Of a stretch of 21,952 nucleotides of DNA, positions 6,880-15,238 are shown piece by piece (within the stretch, counting starts at the first letter, position 1; each line of letters starts with the position of its first letter). Below the pieces are notes generated by a model. The model worked only from the letters and a program-made list of their open reading frames with translations. It had not been told where the DNA came from and ran no database searches. Made by a program: the position numbers and the translations under genes. The stretch lies in contig JAIRTN010000068.1 in the NCBI GenBank assembly GCA_031254905.1, positions 1-21,952 of the forward strand, in the 5' to 3' direction. This DNA is from Coriobacteriales bacterium. GTDB taxonomy: Bacteria; Actinomycetota; Coriobacteriia; Coriobacteriales; UBA8131.

Positions 6880-9658
6880 CTACGTCGTTCTCGTTTGGTG
6901 TCTCTTTCAGATTCTCGCGTCGAGCTTCCTCTACGTGCGCTTCGATGACAGCGGGTTGTTTGCGCGCGCGTCGGTACAGGAATATGAGCAAGGACAGTAA
7001 CGAGAGCAGCAGGAGTACGGCGATGACCAGCGAACCGATAAGGAAGGCTCTGATGTTATCGCCTGTCTTGGGGAACAGGTCTCCGGGCTTGCCACCGGGG
7101 TTGTCAGGCCCGCCGGGCGTATCGGGTCCGCCGGGCTCGTCCGGGTCATCTGGGTCATCTGGGTCGTCGGGGTCGTCGGGTCCACCCTCATCCTTAATAA
7201 GCCCTGCGTTGAACTGATACGAGGCGCCATCTTCAACGAAGAACTCGTCCGTCTCACCAGTTATCTTAAACTTGTTGGCCGCTGAGGAGGTGCCGACAAC
7301 AGGCGTCACCGTAAAGCTGTCCGGAATCGCAATCTTTAGATAGTAGGAATCGTCCGGCGTAACGTTGGGAAACTCGTACCAGCCGAGCGAATCCGTAACG
7401 GTACTCGCGACCGGCGCACTCTCCCCGCGCTTCCAAAGTTCTACCCGCACGTTATCGAAGCGGGTTTCGCCATCGTCGAGAAGCCCGTTTTTATCCGCAT
7501 CCACAAAAACGATGCCTTCTATGCCCACGACCGAGAGGATGAGTTGGAAGTTGAAGGGCACCCCGTAGTTGGAGGGGCGGAAGGGGTTGTGGATGTAGGC
7601 GCCGTAGACGCCGAAGCTGAAGTCGTCAAACGAGAGGAATGTGCCGGGGCGCAGGGTTGGTATCTGTGCGAGGAAGCCGTCCATCATCGCGGCGTTCTCG
7701 GTGCTGCGCTCGATATAGGCGTCGAGCAGCAGGTGGTCGTTTGCGGGAAGGGGCTTGTCGAGGACCGGGAGAGGGTGACGGGCCTTGTCGAAGGTGAGGA
7801 CCAGAGCGTTGTGGTACAGGTGATGGTTTGCCAGCGCAATCATGCGGGTATCCTTCTCCCTGAACACGTAGCCCGAGCCCATATTAACGATGTCCACCTT
7901 GCCGTGTTGCCCCGCGGGGTCAACGCGGTCCAACTCGAACATGAAACGCTGGCCGCCAAAGACCTCGCGCGCGAGAATCTCAGCGGGAAGGTCCTCAAGG
8001 CGCTCGATGTCAAAGCCGCGCTTCTCGCGGTACATCTTGAGCAGGCCGTCGTACAGGCTCATGCCGGTGATGCCCTCAAAGTTGTAAACGTAGTCCACAA
8101 GCGGGCGCCCAAGAGCGCCGGGGTAATCGCCCGCGTATTCCTCAAAAAACTTCGCAATTGCCGCATTGTCGCCTTCCGCACCGCCCGCGGTCGTGCGCAG
8201 CAGCCGGTCAACCTGCAGTTCGCCGGGCTCAACACGGTAGCCAGTTACCTTGTAACTCCTGTCCGTGCCGTTGCCGAGGGCAAACCTTAGAGAACTGGGG
8301 ACGCCGGGATAGTAGCTGCCTATCCGCTCAAGAAAGCCCTCCAGCGCAGGCGAGGAGGCCACATAACCCTCCGGCCCAAGGCTGGCGCTTACCTCCAGCA
8401 GCGGCATCTGCAAAAGCCTGTCGAACTGAAGCGCCGAACTGTCGTAGCTGGCCCCATTGCTCATCGCCTCGATTTCCGCGAGGTTTTGCAGGGCAACGGT
8501 GCCCGCCGACGCGTCTACCTTAAACTCAAGAGGAATGCTCACAAAGCCCTTTGCGACGACACTCAGCTTGACGCTCTGGGTGCCGGTAAGCCCATCGAAG
8601 GTAATAACGTGGTACGCGCCGTCCTCAGAAAGCACGGCTTGGCAAATGCCCTCGCTCTCCGAATCGACCTCTACCTTCGTCCCCTCAACAAGTCCGCCTT
8701 GGTTGCGCGTATCAAGAGAAATGGGGATACGAACGGCAAGTTCCTTCTGCTGAAGCTCTACCTTAAACGCCCACGTGGCAAGCATGCCACCGTTGTCAAC
8801 AACGGTATGCAGTCCGTTATCGGGCACCATCACACCACCTTTCGTGATGCTGCCGCTGTTGTTTGCCCACGGCTTATACACGCCGCTCGCGGTATGGTAG
8901 CCCTCACTCGCCAGCCGGTAAGGAAAGGCCAAGGTCTCGCGGTTGACGTTCGTGGCGCTATCCGGGTCTGCCGTTATCGATTTGTATTGCCCAAACCCGG
9001 GAATGGTTGTGTCCGCGGGGCCTCCCCCGTCATAGCCAAAGACACACACGTTGGCAGCATAGAGCATACCCATACTGGGGGTTCCGTCGAGCGCGTCGTA
9101 CCACTCAAGTTCGGGATGCTTGCCGACCGGGCTCGTGCTAATGGCCGGCACAACGGAGCCTTTGTACTTGAGAAGCGAGGGATTGCCGGTATGCCGAATT
9201 TCATAGCCAAAATCCGCATTGGAGGTCAGCACGCGCGCCGTTGCGGTATCATCTTCCGCCAAGGTGCTTTCCCATGTGCCATTGCTGCTACGTATAAACG
9301 TACCCGGTATCTTATAGAGCGTATAGGGGACGGTGTTAGGCGACCCAAGTCGATACGTGAGAACAAAGTCATAGAGGACACCACTTTTAATCATGTCCCC
9401 ACCAATCCCAAACGTGCGGTAGCCGCTCTCCAAAGAGTCGTTGTAATTCACCTCCAGCCATCGCGTGGCACCGGTGATGGGGCTTCCGTCATGCTCGCGG
9501 TACACAAAGCTGGAGACAACTTCTTGCGAGTCGACGCTTGTCTTTACCAAGAGCGTAAAGCCCTTTCCATCGCTTGCAGTCACCGCCGCGGTCGGCGCGA
9601 CAACAACGGGAAGCGCAAGGAGGAGCGCAAGGGCGAGCGCGATGCTTTTTCTAACCAT
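6875..9658 (-). CDS. Sortase-anchored surface protein with SdrB-type domain
   Basis: This 927-residue secreted protein is probably attached to the cell wall. It begins with a signal peptide (MVRKSIALALALLLALPVVV, then an Ala-rich cleavage region). About 650 residues follow that I do not recognise. An SdrD-B-like repeat comes next, EGIVFVDADKNGLLDDGE with the calcium-type DxDxNG loop, ending near GWYEFPNV. A stalk of Asp-Asp-Pro and Gly-Gly-Pro repeats covers about residues 823-858. The sorting signal is LFPKTGD at 861-867, where F replaces the usual L of LPxTG, followed by a ~22-residue membrane helix and RRARK. A further ~26 charged residues follow, longer than usual. Start: ATG with AAGGAA about 9 bases upstream. 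It has no operon partner and no sortase gene is in the window. A role in adhesion is plausible but unproven. Confidence 0.9.
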   Translation of the reverse strand: MVRKSIALALALLLALPVVVAPTAAVTASDGKGFTLLVKTSVDSQEVVSSFVYREHDGSPITGATRWLEVNYNDSLESGYRTFGIGGDMIKSGVLYDFVLTYRLGSPNTVPYTLYKIPGTFIRSSNGTWESTLAEDDTATARVLTSNADFGYEIRHTGNPSLLKYKGSVVPAISTSPVGKHPELEWYDALDGTPSMGMLYAANVCVFGYDGGGPADTTIPGFGQYKSITADPDSATNVNRETLAFPYRLASEGYHTASGVYKPWANNSGSITKGGVMVPDNGLHTVVDNGGMLATWAFKVELQQKELAVRIPISLDTRNQGGLVEGTKVEVDSESEGICQAVLSEDGAYHVITFDGLTGTQSVKLSVVAKGFVSIPLEFKVDASAGTVALQNLAEIEAMSNGASYDSSALQFDRLLQMPLLEVSASLGPEGYVASSPALEGFLERIGSYYPGVPSSLRFALGNGTDRSYKVTGYRVEPGELQVDRLLRTTAGGAEGDNAAIAKFFEEYAGDYPGALGRPLVDYVYNFEGITGMSLYDGLLKMYREKRGFDIERLEDLPAEILAREVFGGQRFMFELDRVDPAGQHGKVDIVNMGSGYVFREKDTRMIALANHHLYHNALVLTFDKARHPLPVLDKPLPANDHLLLDAYIERSTENAAMMDGFLAQIPTLRPGTFLSFDDFSFGVYGAYIHNPFRPSNYGVPFNFQLILSVVGIEGIVFVDADKNGLLDDGETRFDNVRVELWKRGESAPVASTVTDSLGWYEFPNVTPDDSYYLKIAIPDSFTVTPVVGTSSAANKFKITGETDEFFVEDGASYQFNAGLIKDEGGPDDPDDPDDPDDPDEPGGPDTPGGPDNPGGKPGDLFPKTGDNIRAFLIGSLVIAVLLLLSLLSLLIFLYRRARKQPAVIEAHVEEARRENLKETPNENDVG

Positions 9659-10057
9659 GATTCTGTTTCCTTGTTCCTTGATGTGTTTCGTTGATGTTCT
9701 TGTGCGGATGGCACGCGATAACCTGAAACCACCCTTGCCGTCATATCAGGGGGCGCCCCGAAGGGGAAAACACCTACAACACGCTGCGCAAAAAGAGCCC
9801 GCAGTTGCCGTGGTTATGTGGAGGATTCGGTATCTCGACAGCTTATTTCGGCTGATTCCCTGTTACGGGTGCCGTGCGTTTAACTCACAATCATTCTCGA
9901 CGTCGTACAGTGCAAAGTCCTCACCTGACGCCCCGGTATGTTCAGGACTGTCACCCAACAGTAGTACAGTTCGCCTGTCAGCCGCCCAATCCGTTATGCA
10001 CCGCTGCCGCGTCGTTACGCCCTCGTAAAATTGTCCGATGCGTTTTCCGATACTCGC
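9659..10057. other. 399-bp gene-free region between cimA and the surface protein gene
   Basis: Both flanking genes run leftward, so this region should hold the end of the cimA transcript and the promoter and leader of the surface protein. I find no conserved coding frame; open frames here are short and lack family signatures. A weak inverted repeat (AGTCCT at 9916-9921 with AGGACT at 9944-9949) and a short CCCC/GGGG stem at 9756-9766 are present. I could not assign a clear promoter, terminator or known riboswitch. Confidence 0.6.
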
Positions 10058-11635
10058 TTAGATTTTTTTAATGGTGAGCAGACCGTAGGTAATCGCGTCA
10101 ACAAGAGCGTCCCATGATGCCTCGATGATGTTATCGCTCACGCCAATGGTACCCCAACTCGATTGCCCGTCGCTGGTTTCTATCAGCACGCGCGTAACCG
10201 CGCCGGTACCGATGCTTTCGTCGAGAACGCGCACCTTATAGTCCGTGAGTTCGAGGTCTTTGACCTGCGGGTAGAAGCGCTGGATGGCAAGACGCAGCGC
10301 CGCGTCAAGCGCGTTGACAGGACCGTTACCTTCGCCTGTCGCAACATGGCGTTCATCGCCAACAAGAAGTTTGATGGTAGCCTCGCTCATCACGCGACCG
10401 TCCTCACGCTTTTCTGCTATCACCCGAAAGGATTCGAGCGTAAAGCAGGAGAGTGTCTCGCCCGATTCTGCGCTGAGAAGCAGGGCAAGAGAGGCGTCGG
10501 CCACCTCATACGAATAGCCCGCCGCCTCGCGCAGTTTAATGGTGTCGAGCAAACGGCGCATCCGTTCATCGTCATCCGTAAGCGCGATGCCCAACTCGCG
10601 GGCCTTTGCGGCAAGCGAGGCCCTGCCGGCGAGTTCACTCATCACAATACGCGAAAAATTACCAACAGCGGCGGGGTCGACGTGCTCATAGGCACGACGA
10701 TAGCGCAGCGCAGCGCTGGCATGGATGCCGCCCTTATGGGCAAAGGCGCTCTGCCCAACATAGGGAAGATGAGAATCAGGCGTGATATTAAAAGTCTCAG
10801 AGACAAAGTGCGCCACAGAGGTCAGCAGGGCAATCTGCTCAGGACTTATGATTTCATAGCCCATCTTGAGTTGTAAATTTGCTAGTACAGTTAGCAAATT
10901 TGCATTACCAACCCGCTCCCCAAAACCATTGACGGTTCCCTGCACCTGCGTTGCCCCCGCTCGGACGGCCTCAAGTGAGTTCGCAACCGCGCATCCACCG
11001 TCATCGTGGGCATGGATACCCACCGCCACAGCGAGGCCAGCCATTTTGAGGGTTTCGATAGTGGCGGCAGTTATCTCATAAACCTCATGCGGCAGCGAGC
11101 CGCCGTTCGTGTCGCAAAGCACGACCGCCTCCGCACCGGCCTCCCCCGCAACTAACAGGGTAGCGAGCGCATAGGCGGGGTCGTCTTTATAACCATCGAA
11201 GAAATGCTCGGCGTCGAAGAACACGCGCTTGCCCGCTTCGACGAGATAACGCACCGAGAGGTCAATCATGCGCAGGTTTTCATCCGCACTCGTCCCAAGG
11301 ACTTCAGTCACCTGAAGTTCCCATGCCTTTCCTACGAGTGTCACCAGCGCGGCAGGGCAAGCAGCGAGCGAGCGCATACCCTTGTCATCTTTGGGCATCA
11401 CGTCCCGATGAGATGTCATGCCAAAGGCACTGATGGTCGCGTGCTTTAAGTCAAGCGCGTCTATCTGCTGGTAGAAGGCCTCATCTGTTGGGTTCGAGGC
11501 GGGGAAACCGCCCTCTATATAGGCGATGCCAAGCGCGTCGAGGCGCGCCACTATGCGCAGCTTATCGGCAACGCTCAGACTGACGCCCTCGCGTTGGGCG
11601 CCATCACGCAACGTCGTGTCGTAAAGCGCAATCAT
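10058..11635 (-). CDS. cimA: (R)-citramalate synthase
   Basis: The enzyme condenses pyruvate and acetyl-CoA to (R)-citramalate, the first step of the threonine-independent isoleucine pathway. The 525-residue protein opens with MIALYDTTLRDGAQREGVSL, the DTTLRDG signature of the DRE-TIM/HMGL-like family, and has the metal-binding HAHDDGG and the NGFGERVGNANL motif. The C-terminal ~130 residues form the LeuA-type regulatory dimer domain. Spelling such as IEGGFPASNPTDEAF and DAEHFFDGYKDDPAYAL favours CimA over LeuA or homocitrate synthase. The ATG at 11635 overlaps the ilvE stop as ATGA, which argues for this start over one 42 bases upstream, and for translational coupling. An internal AT-rich inverted repeat at 10875-10901 departs from the codon use of the rest. 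The protein ends ...TIKKI. Confidence 0.95.
   Translation of the reverse strand: MIALYDTTLRDGAQREGVSLSVADKLRIVARLDALGIAYIEGGFPASNPTDEAFYQQIDALDLKHATISAFGMTSHRDVMPKDDKGMRSLAACPAALVTLVGKAWELQVTEVLGTSADENLRMIDLSVRYLVEAGKRVFFDAEHFFDGYKDDPAYALATLLVAGEAGAEAVVLCDTNGGSLPHEVYEITAATIETLKMAGLAVAVGIHAHDDGGCAVANSLEAVRAGATQVQGTVNGFGERVGNANLLTVLANLQLKMGYEIISPEQIALLTSVAHFVSETFNITPDSHLPYVGQSAFAHKGGIHASAALRYRRAYEHVDPAAVGNFSRIVMSELAGRASLAAKARELGIALTDDDERMRRLLDTIKLREAAGYSYEVADASLALLLSAESGETLSCFTLESFRVIAEKREDGRVMSEATIKLLVGDERHVATGEGNGPVNALDAALRLAIQRFYPQVKDLELTDYKVRVLDESIGTGAVTRVLIETSDGQSSWGTIGVSDNIIEASWDALVDAITYGLLTIKKI
10875..10901. repeat. Perfect inverted repeat inside cimA
   Basis: AAATTTGCTA and TAGCAAATTT form perfect 10-bp arms around a 7-base centre (GTACAGT). 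It lies within the codons of the conserved NANLLTVLANLQL segment. The roughly 12 codons here are all AT-rich (AAT, GCA, TTG, CTA, ACT, GTA, TTA, CAA), unlike the GC-rich codons on both sides. Confidence 0.85.
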
Positions 11636-12576
11636 TGCGTCGCCGAAGAAAGGCGCCCCTCGACCTTGTCGAGCCATTCGGCGTACTGCGGCACCCTACC
11701 GGCAACCACGTCGAAGAAGCGCTGTTGAAGCTGTTTTGTGATAGGCCCGGGTTTTCCAATCTCGCGCCCGTCCACCGAGTTGATAGGGGTTAGTTCGGCG
11801 GCGGTACCCGTGAAGAACACCTCGTCCGCAACGTAGAGGTCGGTGCGAACCAACGAGCGCTCCAAAACCGTATAGCCGAGATCTTGGGCTATCTGGATAA
11901 CCGAGTTGCGCGTAAGCCCTTCGAGTATGCCGTCGGAGAGCGGAGGAGTTGAGATAAGCCCGTTGCGCACAGCAAAGATATTCTCGCCCGAACCTTCAGC
12001 AACGTATCCCGATTCATTGAGCAAGATGGCCTCGCCATAGCCATGGGCAACGGCCTCCATATTGGCAAGCCCCGAATTGAGGTAGGATGCCGATGATTTG
12101 ACGGCACCCGGGATGGCATTGGTTCCTCGTTGACGCCACGAACTTATCCCTACAGCAATTCCCTGTTCCAACGCTGTCGCGCCGAGATAGGCGTCCCAAG
12201 GCCACACGGCGATGGCGACGTCGATGGGCGCCGAACTCGGGTTTACGCCAACCGCGCCATAGCCGCGATAGGCGATGGGGCGGATGTAGCAAGATTCGAG
12301 TTCGTTTCTTCGGATGGTTTCGAGCGCGGCCTCGGTGAGTTCTTCGGCGCTGTAGGCAAGCGGCATCATGATGATGCGTGCCGAGCGAACGAAGCGCTCC
12401 ATGTGGTCTTTGAGCCTGAATACCGCCGAGCCGTTCTCAGTTTTGTAGCAGCGGATACCCTCAAAAACCGCGGTTCCGTAGTGGAGCGCGTGCGACAACA
12501 CATGAGTCGTCGCGTCCGCCCACGCGACAAAATCGCCGTTCTTCCAGATGTATTTTCCCTCTTGAATGTCCGCCAT
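11632..12576 (-). CDS. ilvE: Branched-chain amino acid aminotransferase
   Basis: This PLP-dependent class IV aminotransferase (314 residues) carries out the last step of leucine, isoleucine and valine synthesis. The N-terminus ALHYGTAVFEGIRCY is diagnostic. The PLP lysine is K160 in GAVKSSASYLNSGLANMEA, and the cofactor-binding segment GYVAEGSGENIF includes E194. The later FFTGTAAELTPINSVDGREIG is also typical of IlvE. The start is the ATG at 12576, with GGGAGG eight bases upstream; the GTG at 12582 would be too close to that site. Its stop overlaps the cimA start (ATGA), so both are coupled for branched-chain amino acid synthesis. The 149-bp gap after lgt contains a TACAAT box, which may give the pair its own promoter. 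Confidence 0.97.
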   Translation of the reverse strand: MADIQEGKYIWKNGDFVAWADATTHVLSHALHYGTAVFEGIRCYKTENGSAVFRLKDHMERFVRSARIIMMPLAYSAEELTEAALETIRRNELESCYIRPIAYRGYGAVGVNPSSAPIDVAIAVWPWDAYLGATALEQGIAVGISSWRQRGTNAIPGAVKSSASYLNSGLANMEAVAHGYGEAILLNESGYVAEGSGENIFAVRNGLISTPPLSDGILEGLTRNSVIQIAQDLGYTVLERSLVRTDLYVADEVFFTGTAAELTPINSVDGREIGKPGPITKQLQQRFFDVVAGRVPQYAEWLDKVEGRLSSATQ

Positions 12577-12703
12577 AATCACGTCCTCCCGTCAAAGCCT
12601 CGGGCTGCGGGCCCATCCGGCCCCTCGCGCAAAGCCTAGTCTATATCCGCACTATTCGTCGATTCTCGGAACAACCGCCTTGGCCGCCCCGATGGTATCC
12701 GCT

Positions 12704-12709
12704 ATTGTA
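12704..12709 (-). promoter_or_regulatory. Candidate -10 box before ilvE-cimA
   Basis: TACAAT on the minus strand lies in the 149-bp gap between lgt and ilvE, about 128 bases before the ilvE start. That would leave a fairly long leader. No good -35 hexamer is seen. The leader contains a small GGGCC/GGCCC stem but no recognisable leader peptide or T-box. Confidence 0.3.
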
Positions 12710-12725
12710 CGCTATCTGGGGTACT

Positions 12726-13769
12726 TTACGCAGTCTCGTCGCCGCTTGGAGGAAATTCATCGTCGCCGGGCGTCGTTTCCGCAGGCGTTTTTGCGTCCGA
12801 CGCCTTCCCTTCCGGCAAGGGCTCCCCTTCCGGCAGCGCTTCCGCAGACGCCTCTCCCGACGCATCCTGTTCCTGCTCCCCCTTTGCCAACACCTCTTGC
12901 CCACACTGGGGCCGTCGGGTAAGCAAGGCGTAGGCAAAAAAGGCAATGGCGACAAGGAGCATGGGGAGACTCAGGGTCATGCCCATGGTTATCCAGTCGG
13001 TGCCAAAAAGGTAGCCGATATGGGCGTCCGGCTGGCGGACTGTCTCAATGCCGATGCGAAAGATGGCGTAGCACGCCAAAAAGACGCCAAAATAAGAGCC
13101 CCGTGGCAAAGGCGGCCTGCGGCGCGCGAGAAGATAGAGTATCGCCAGCAGCACGACGCCTTCCAAAAACGCCTCGTAAAGCTGGGTCGGGTGACGAGGA
13201 AGCGCACCCCCGCCCGTGTCGTTAAAGACCACACCCCAAGGCGCGGTCGTAACCGCTCCCCAAAGTTCTCCGTTGATGAAATTCGCGACGCGCACAATGC
13301 CCAAGCCTATCGGCGTACAGATGGCGGCGAGGTCGCCCAAGCTGAGTACAGGAATACGAACGATGCGCGCGGCGATGATAAGGCCAATGGCAAAACCGAT
13401 AAGCCCACCGTGGAAGGACATGCCGCCTTGCGAGGTTGCGAGTATCTCCGCAGGATGCTCGAAGTAATACCCGTTCCCGTAGAAAAGCACGTAGCCAAGC
13501 CGACCCCCCAAAACCGTGCCGATTGAGCAGGCAATGAGAACCGTGAGCAGCGCGTCGAGGCTCAGGTTGATTTTCCAGCGTTTGCTGATGCGCATGGCAA
13601 GAATACCCGCGAACAAAAAGCCCAGCAGGTAGCCAAGCCCGTACCAGCGTATATCGAGGGGACCTATGCTAAAGGCAATGGGGTCAATATTGTGGTAAAG
13701 CGCGTCGAGCAGGCCCCAGTACTGCGAGCCCGCAAATTCAAATGAACCCGAAGCGCCGGCAGTCTCCAT
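12726..13769 (-). CDS. lgt: Prolipoprotein diacylglyceryl transferase
   Basis: Lgt transfers diacylglycerol from phosphatidylglycerol to the lipobox cysteine of prolipoproteins at the cytoplasmic membrane. The 347-residue protein shows the family motifs in order: IRWYGLGYLLGF, GGRLGYVLFY, GGMSFHGGLIG, RVANFINGELWG, HPTQLYEAFLEG and RIGIETVRQPDAHIGY, with about seven membrane segments. The ATG at 13769 directly follows the TAG stop of the upstream zinc-ribbon gene, so re-initiation is likely. The last ~65 residues after YALLTRR are a Glu/Pro/Gly/Ala/Asp-rich acidic tail with an EPLPEG-type repeat that is not part of the enzyme core. A lipobox-bearing Tat flavoprotein at 16814-18499 is a probable substrate. 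Confidence 0.97.
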   Translation of the reverse strand: METAGASGSFEFAGSQYWGLLDALYHNIDPIAFSIGPLDIRWYGLGYLLGFLFAGILAMRISKRWKINLSLDALLTVLIACSIGTVLGGRLGYVLFYGNGYYFEHPAEILATSQGGMSFHGGLIGFAIGLIIAARIVRIPVLSLGDLAAICTPIGLGIVRVANFINGELWGAVTTAPWGVVFNDTGGGALPRHPTQLYEAFLEGVVLLAILYLLARRRPPLPRGSYFGVFLACYAIFRIGIETVRQPDAHIGYLFGTDWITMGMTLSLPMLLVAIAFFAYALLTRRPQCGQEVLAKGEQEQDASGEASAEALPEGEPLPEGKASDAKTPAETTPGDDEFPPSGDETA

Positions 13770-14342
13770 CTAGGGCTCACGCCTCTCATGGCAAGACCCG
13801 GCATCGATGCCATCCTTGCCCCCGATGCCCCCAACAGCCTCGCCACCACCAAAGCCGCTACCTCCGATGACTTCATCAACGGTATCGACAGTCTCAAGCT
13901 GACGCTTAAAATGCTCCAACTGTGCCTTCATGTCCGTAGCGCCCGCACGTAAAGGCCGCATAAACTCAAAATCCGGGTCATCTCGCCTCAGAACAAGGCT
14001 GGAAGCATAACTCACTATTGCGGGATGAGGACAGGCGTCACAGCTACCATCCGTCCCGGCTCGCAACAGGTTATCGCTTGTCTCGGCGCAGGGCAGAGCG
14101 TCCTTATCACCAGCTTCCCCGGTGTCTTCCCCGGTATCTTCGTTGGCGTCGGCAGAGAGCCTTCGCTGTACCCGTCGCTGCATCTCCGGCGTCAGTTTCA
14201 GGGTGACGCCCAAGTGGATGCCGCAGCACGAACAGGCAAAGCGCATGAGCGCCAAGTTCGGCGCAAGCAGAACCAGCGACTCGTAATCATCAAAATCAAA
14301 GTCGCGTATCCCGCACGCCGGACAAAGCAGTTCAAGACGCAT
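13770..14342 (-). CDS. Zinc-ribbon protein of unknown function
   Basis: This 190-residue protein was not recognised as a named family. The N-terminus MRLELLCPACGIRDFDFDDY and the later FACSCCGIHLGV give a C7-x2-C10-x26-C37-x2-C40 zinc-ribbon arrangement. A Glu/Asp/Gly-rich linker follows, holding a 12-bp tandem duplication (EDTGEDTGEAG). Then come three further cysteines or histidines near SCDACPHP, a likely amphipathic helix (DMKAQLEHFKRQLETVDTVDEVI) and a Gly-rich end. The second ATG (14342) is chosen because AAGGAG lies seven bases upstream; the ATG at 14348 is only one base from it. The stop abuts the lgt start. Position and spacing place it firmly in the nfu-dcd-lgt run. A metal-binding or nucleic-acid-binding role is only inference. 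Confidence 0.8.
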   Translation of the reverse strand: MRLELLCPACGIRDFDFDDYESLVLLAPNLALMRFACSCCGIHLGVTLKLTPEMQRRVQRRLSADANEDTGEDTGEAGDKDALPCAETSDNLLRAGTDGSCDACPHPAIVSYASSLVLRRDDPDFEFMRPLRAGATDMKAQLEHFKRQLETVDTVDEVIGGSGFGGGEAVGGIGGKDGIDAGSCHERREP

Positions 14343-14367
14343 GTTCATTCTCCTTCGGGTTGCCTTT

Positions 14368-14682
14368 TTAGTTCGCCCGCGAGACCGAAGAAACGCGTGG
14401 AGCGTTCGTCAGAAAAAACCCGCAGTTCAGGCAATTCTCCTTGATGGCACTCGTACGCTCCACGGAGGGGTCGAGCAAAAGATTGATGTCTGAGACAAGT
14501 TGTCGTTGCGTTCGATGGCAGCTCGTGTAATAACAGCTTGCCGGACAAACGCCATCCGTACTCGAAGTCGCGTGCGGACAACGCGACCACATTTCCTCGT
14601 CGCAGCCCCGTTGGCCCCAGCAGTTTGCGCTCCGACAGGCCTCCACTACCACAGTCGCACCCACAGTCGCACCCCTACTCAT
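14368..14682 (-). CDS. Nine-cysteine small protein of unknown function
   Basis: This 104-residue protein carries nine cysteines (16, 21, 27, 35, 46, 50, 55, 84, 87), in blocks [34 protein letters not shown] and CLNCGFF. The CW...GC...CP start resembles the 'two-CW' type Cys-rich modules found in sensory proteins, but here it stands alone. The ordered Cys pattern, the absence of a signal peptide and the coupled position support a real cytoplasmic metal- or Fe-S-binding protein. The ATG at 14682 overlaps the end of dcd by 8 bases (TATGAGTAG). A 12-bp tandem duplication just after the start gives the residues GATVGATV. The next gene begins 25 bases later. No function is assigned. Confidence 0.78.
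   Translation of the reverse strand: MSRGATVGATVVVEACRSANCWGQRGCDEEMWSRCPHATSSTDGVCPASCYYTSCHRTQRQLVSDINLLLDPSVERTSAIKENCLNCGFFLTNAPRVSSVSRAN
14651..14674. repeat. 12-bp tandem duplication at the start of the Cys-rich gene
   Basis: ACAGTCGCACCC occurs twice in a row on the plus strand, encoding GATVGATV in the gene on the minus strand. It looks like a recent slippage event in the non-conserved N-terminus. Confidence 0.85.
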
Positions 14683-15238
14683 AGCTTTTTAGCGCGCGAG
14701 CGGGAGTGGGTCCTCGCTGCCCCTGATAGTGACTGCCAAGCGCCGCCGACCCATAGGGGCGCTCAACAGGAGTTGACATACGCTCAAAGGAGATTTGTCC
14801 TATCTTCATCCCCGGCGAAAGCAGGATAGGAAGATTCGCGACGTTGGAAAGTTCAAGCGTAAGATACCCGTGCCAGCCGGGGTCGACATAGCCAGCCGTC
14901 GAATGGATGAGCAGACCAATGCGCCCAAGCGTACTTTTCCCCTCAAGCCTGCCGAGGATATCATCGGGCAGCGTAACGCACTCAAGCGTCGTCCCTAACA
15001 CAAACTCACCGGGATGCAGGACAAAAGGCTCGTCGCTGCCCGCGGTGATGAGTTCGGTCAAATCGGGTTGGTCGATGCTCGGGTCGATAAACGGGTAGCG
15101 CGAATTGCGAAACACGCGAAACCCGTCGCCCAAATGAATATCGATACTCGCCGGCTGTATGTCCTCAAAATCAAGAGGCTCGAGGCAGACCCGCCCGAGG
15201 GCTATCTCCTCTTTGATGCTTTTGTCTGAAAGAATCAT
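14675..15238 (-). CDS. dcd: dCTP deaminase, probably dUMP-forming
   Basis: The enzyme deaminates dCTP and supplies dUMP for thymidylate synthesis. This 187-residue protein has the full family core: [53 protein letters not shown] (E129 matches the catalytic glutamate) and [15 protein letters not shown]. The spelling HSTAG and [16 protein letters not shown] resembles the bifunctional dCTP deaminase/dUTPase of mycobacteria, which releases dUMP directly, more than the monofunctional enterobacterial enzyme. That assignment is by similarity of motifs only. Its ATG shares one base with the stop of the upstream nfu-like gene (TAATG), and its end overlaps the next gene by 8 bases, so it is embedded in a coupled operon. 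Confidence 0.96.
   Translation of the reverse strand: MILSDKSIKEEIALGRVCLEPLDFEDIQPASIDIHLGDGFRVFRNSRYPFIDPSIDQPDLTELITAGSDEPFVLHPGEFVLGTTLECVTLPDDILGRLEGKSTLGRIGLLIHSTAGYVDPGWHGYLTLELSNVANLPILLSPGMKIGQISFERMSTPVERPYGSAALGSHYQGQRGPTPARALKSYE

Noticed and set aside
6945..7217. Collagen-like Gly-Pro-Pro/Gly-Ser-Ser frame on the plus strand
   Set aside because: It is simply the reverse reading of the Asp-Asp-Pro stalk codons of the surface protein.
8486..9694. 402-residue open frame on the plus strand
   Set aside because: It is antisense to the surface protein, begins inside that gene and shows an Arg/His-rich composition typical of a shadow frame in GC-rich DNA.
9659..10057. Possible riboswitch or small RNA ahead of the surface protein
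   Set aside because: I looked for cyclic-di-GMP-type and other familiar core motifs and found none; only weak, isolated stems remain.
9962..10892. Shared TAGTACAGTT in the intergenic region and in the cimA inverted repeat
   Set aside because: A ten-base match without extension or symmetry in the first copy is too weak to treat as a repeat family.
11636..11677. Longer start for citramalate synthase
   Set aside because: The extra 14 residues overlap ilvE and precede the conserved MIALYDTTLRDG; the ATGA overlap start fits the family better.
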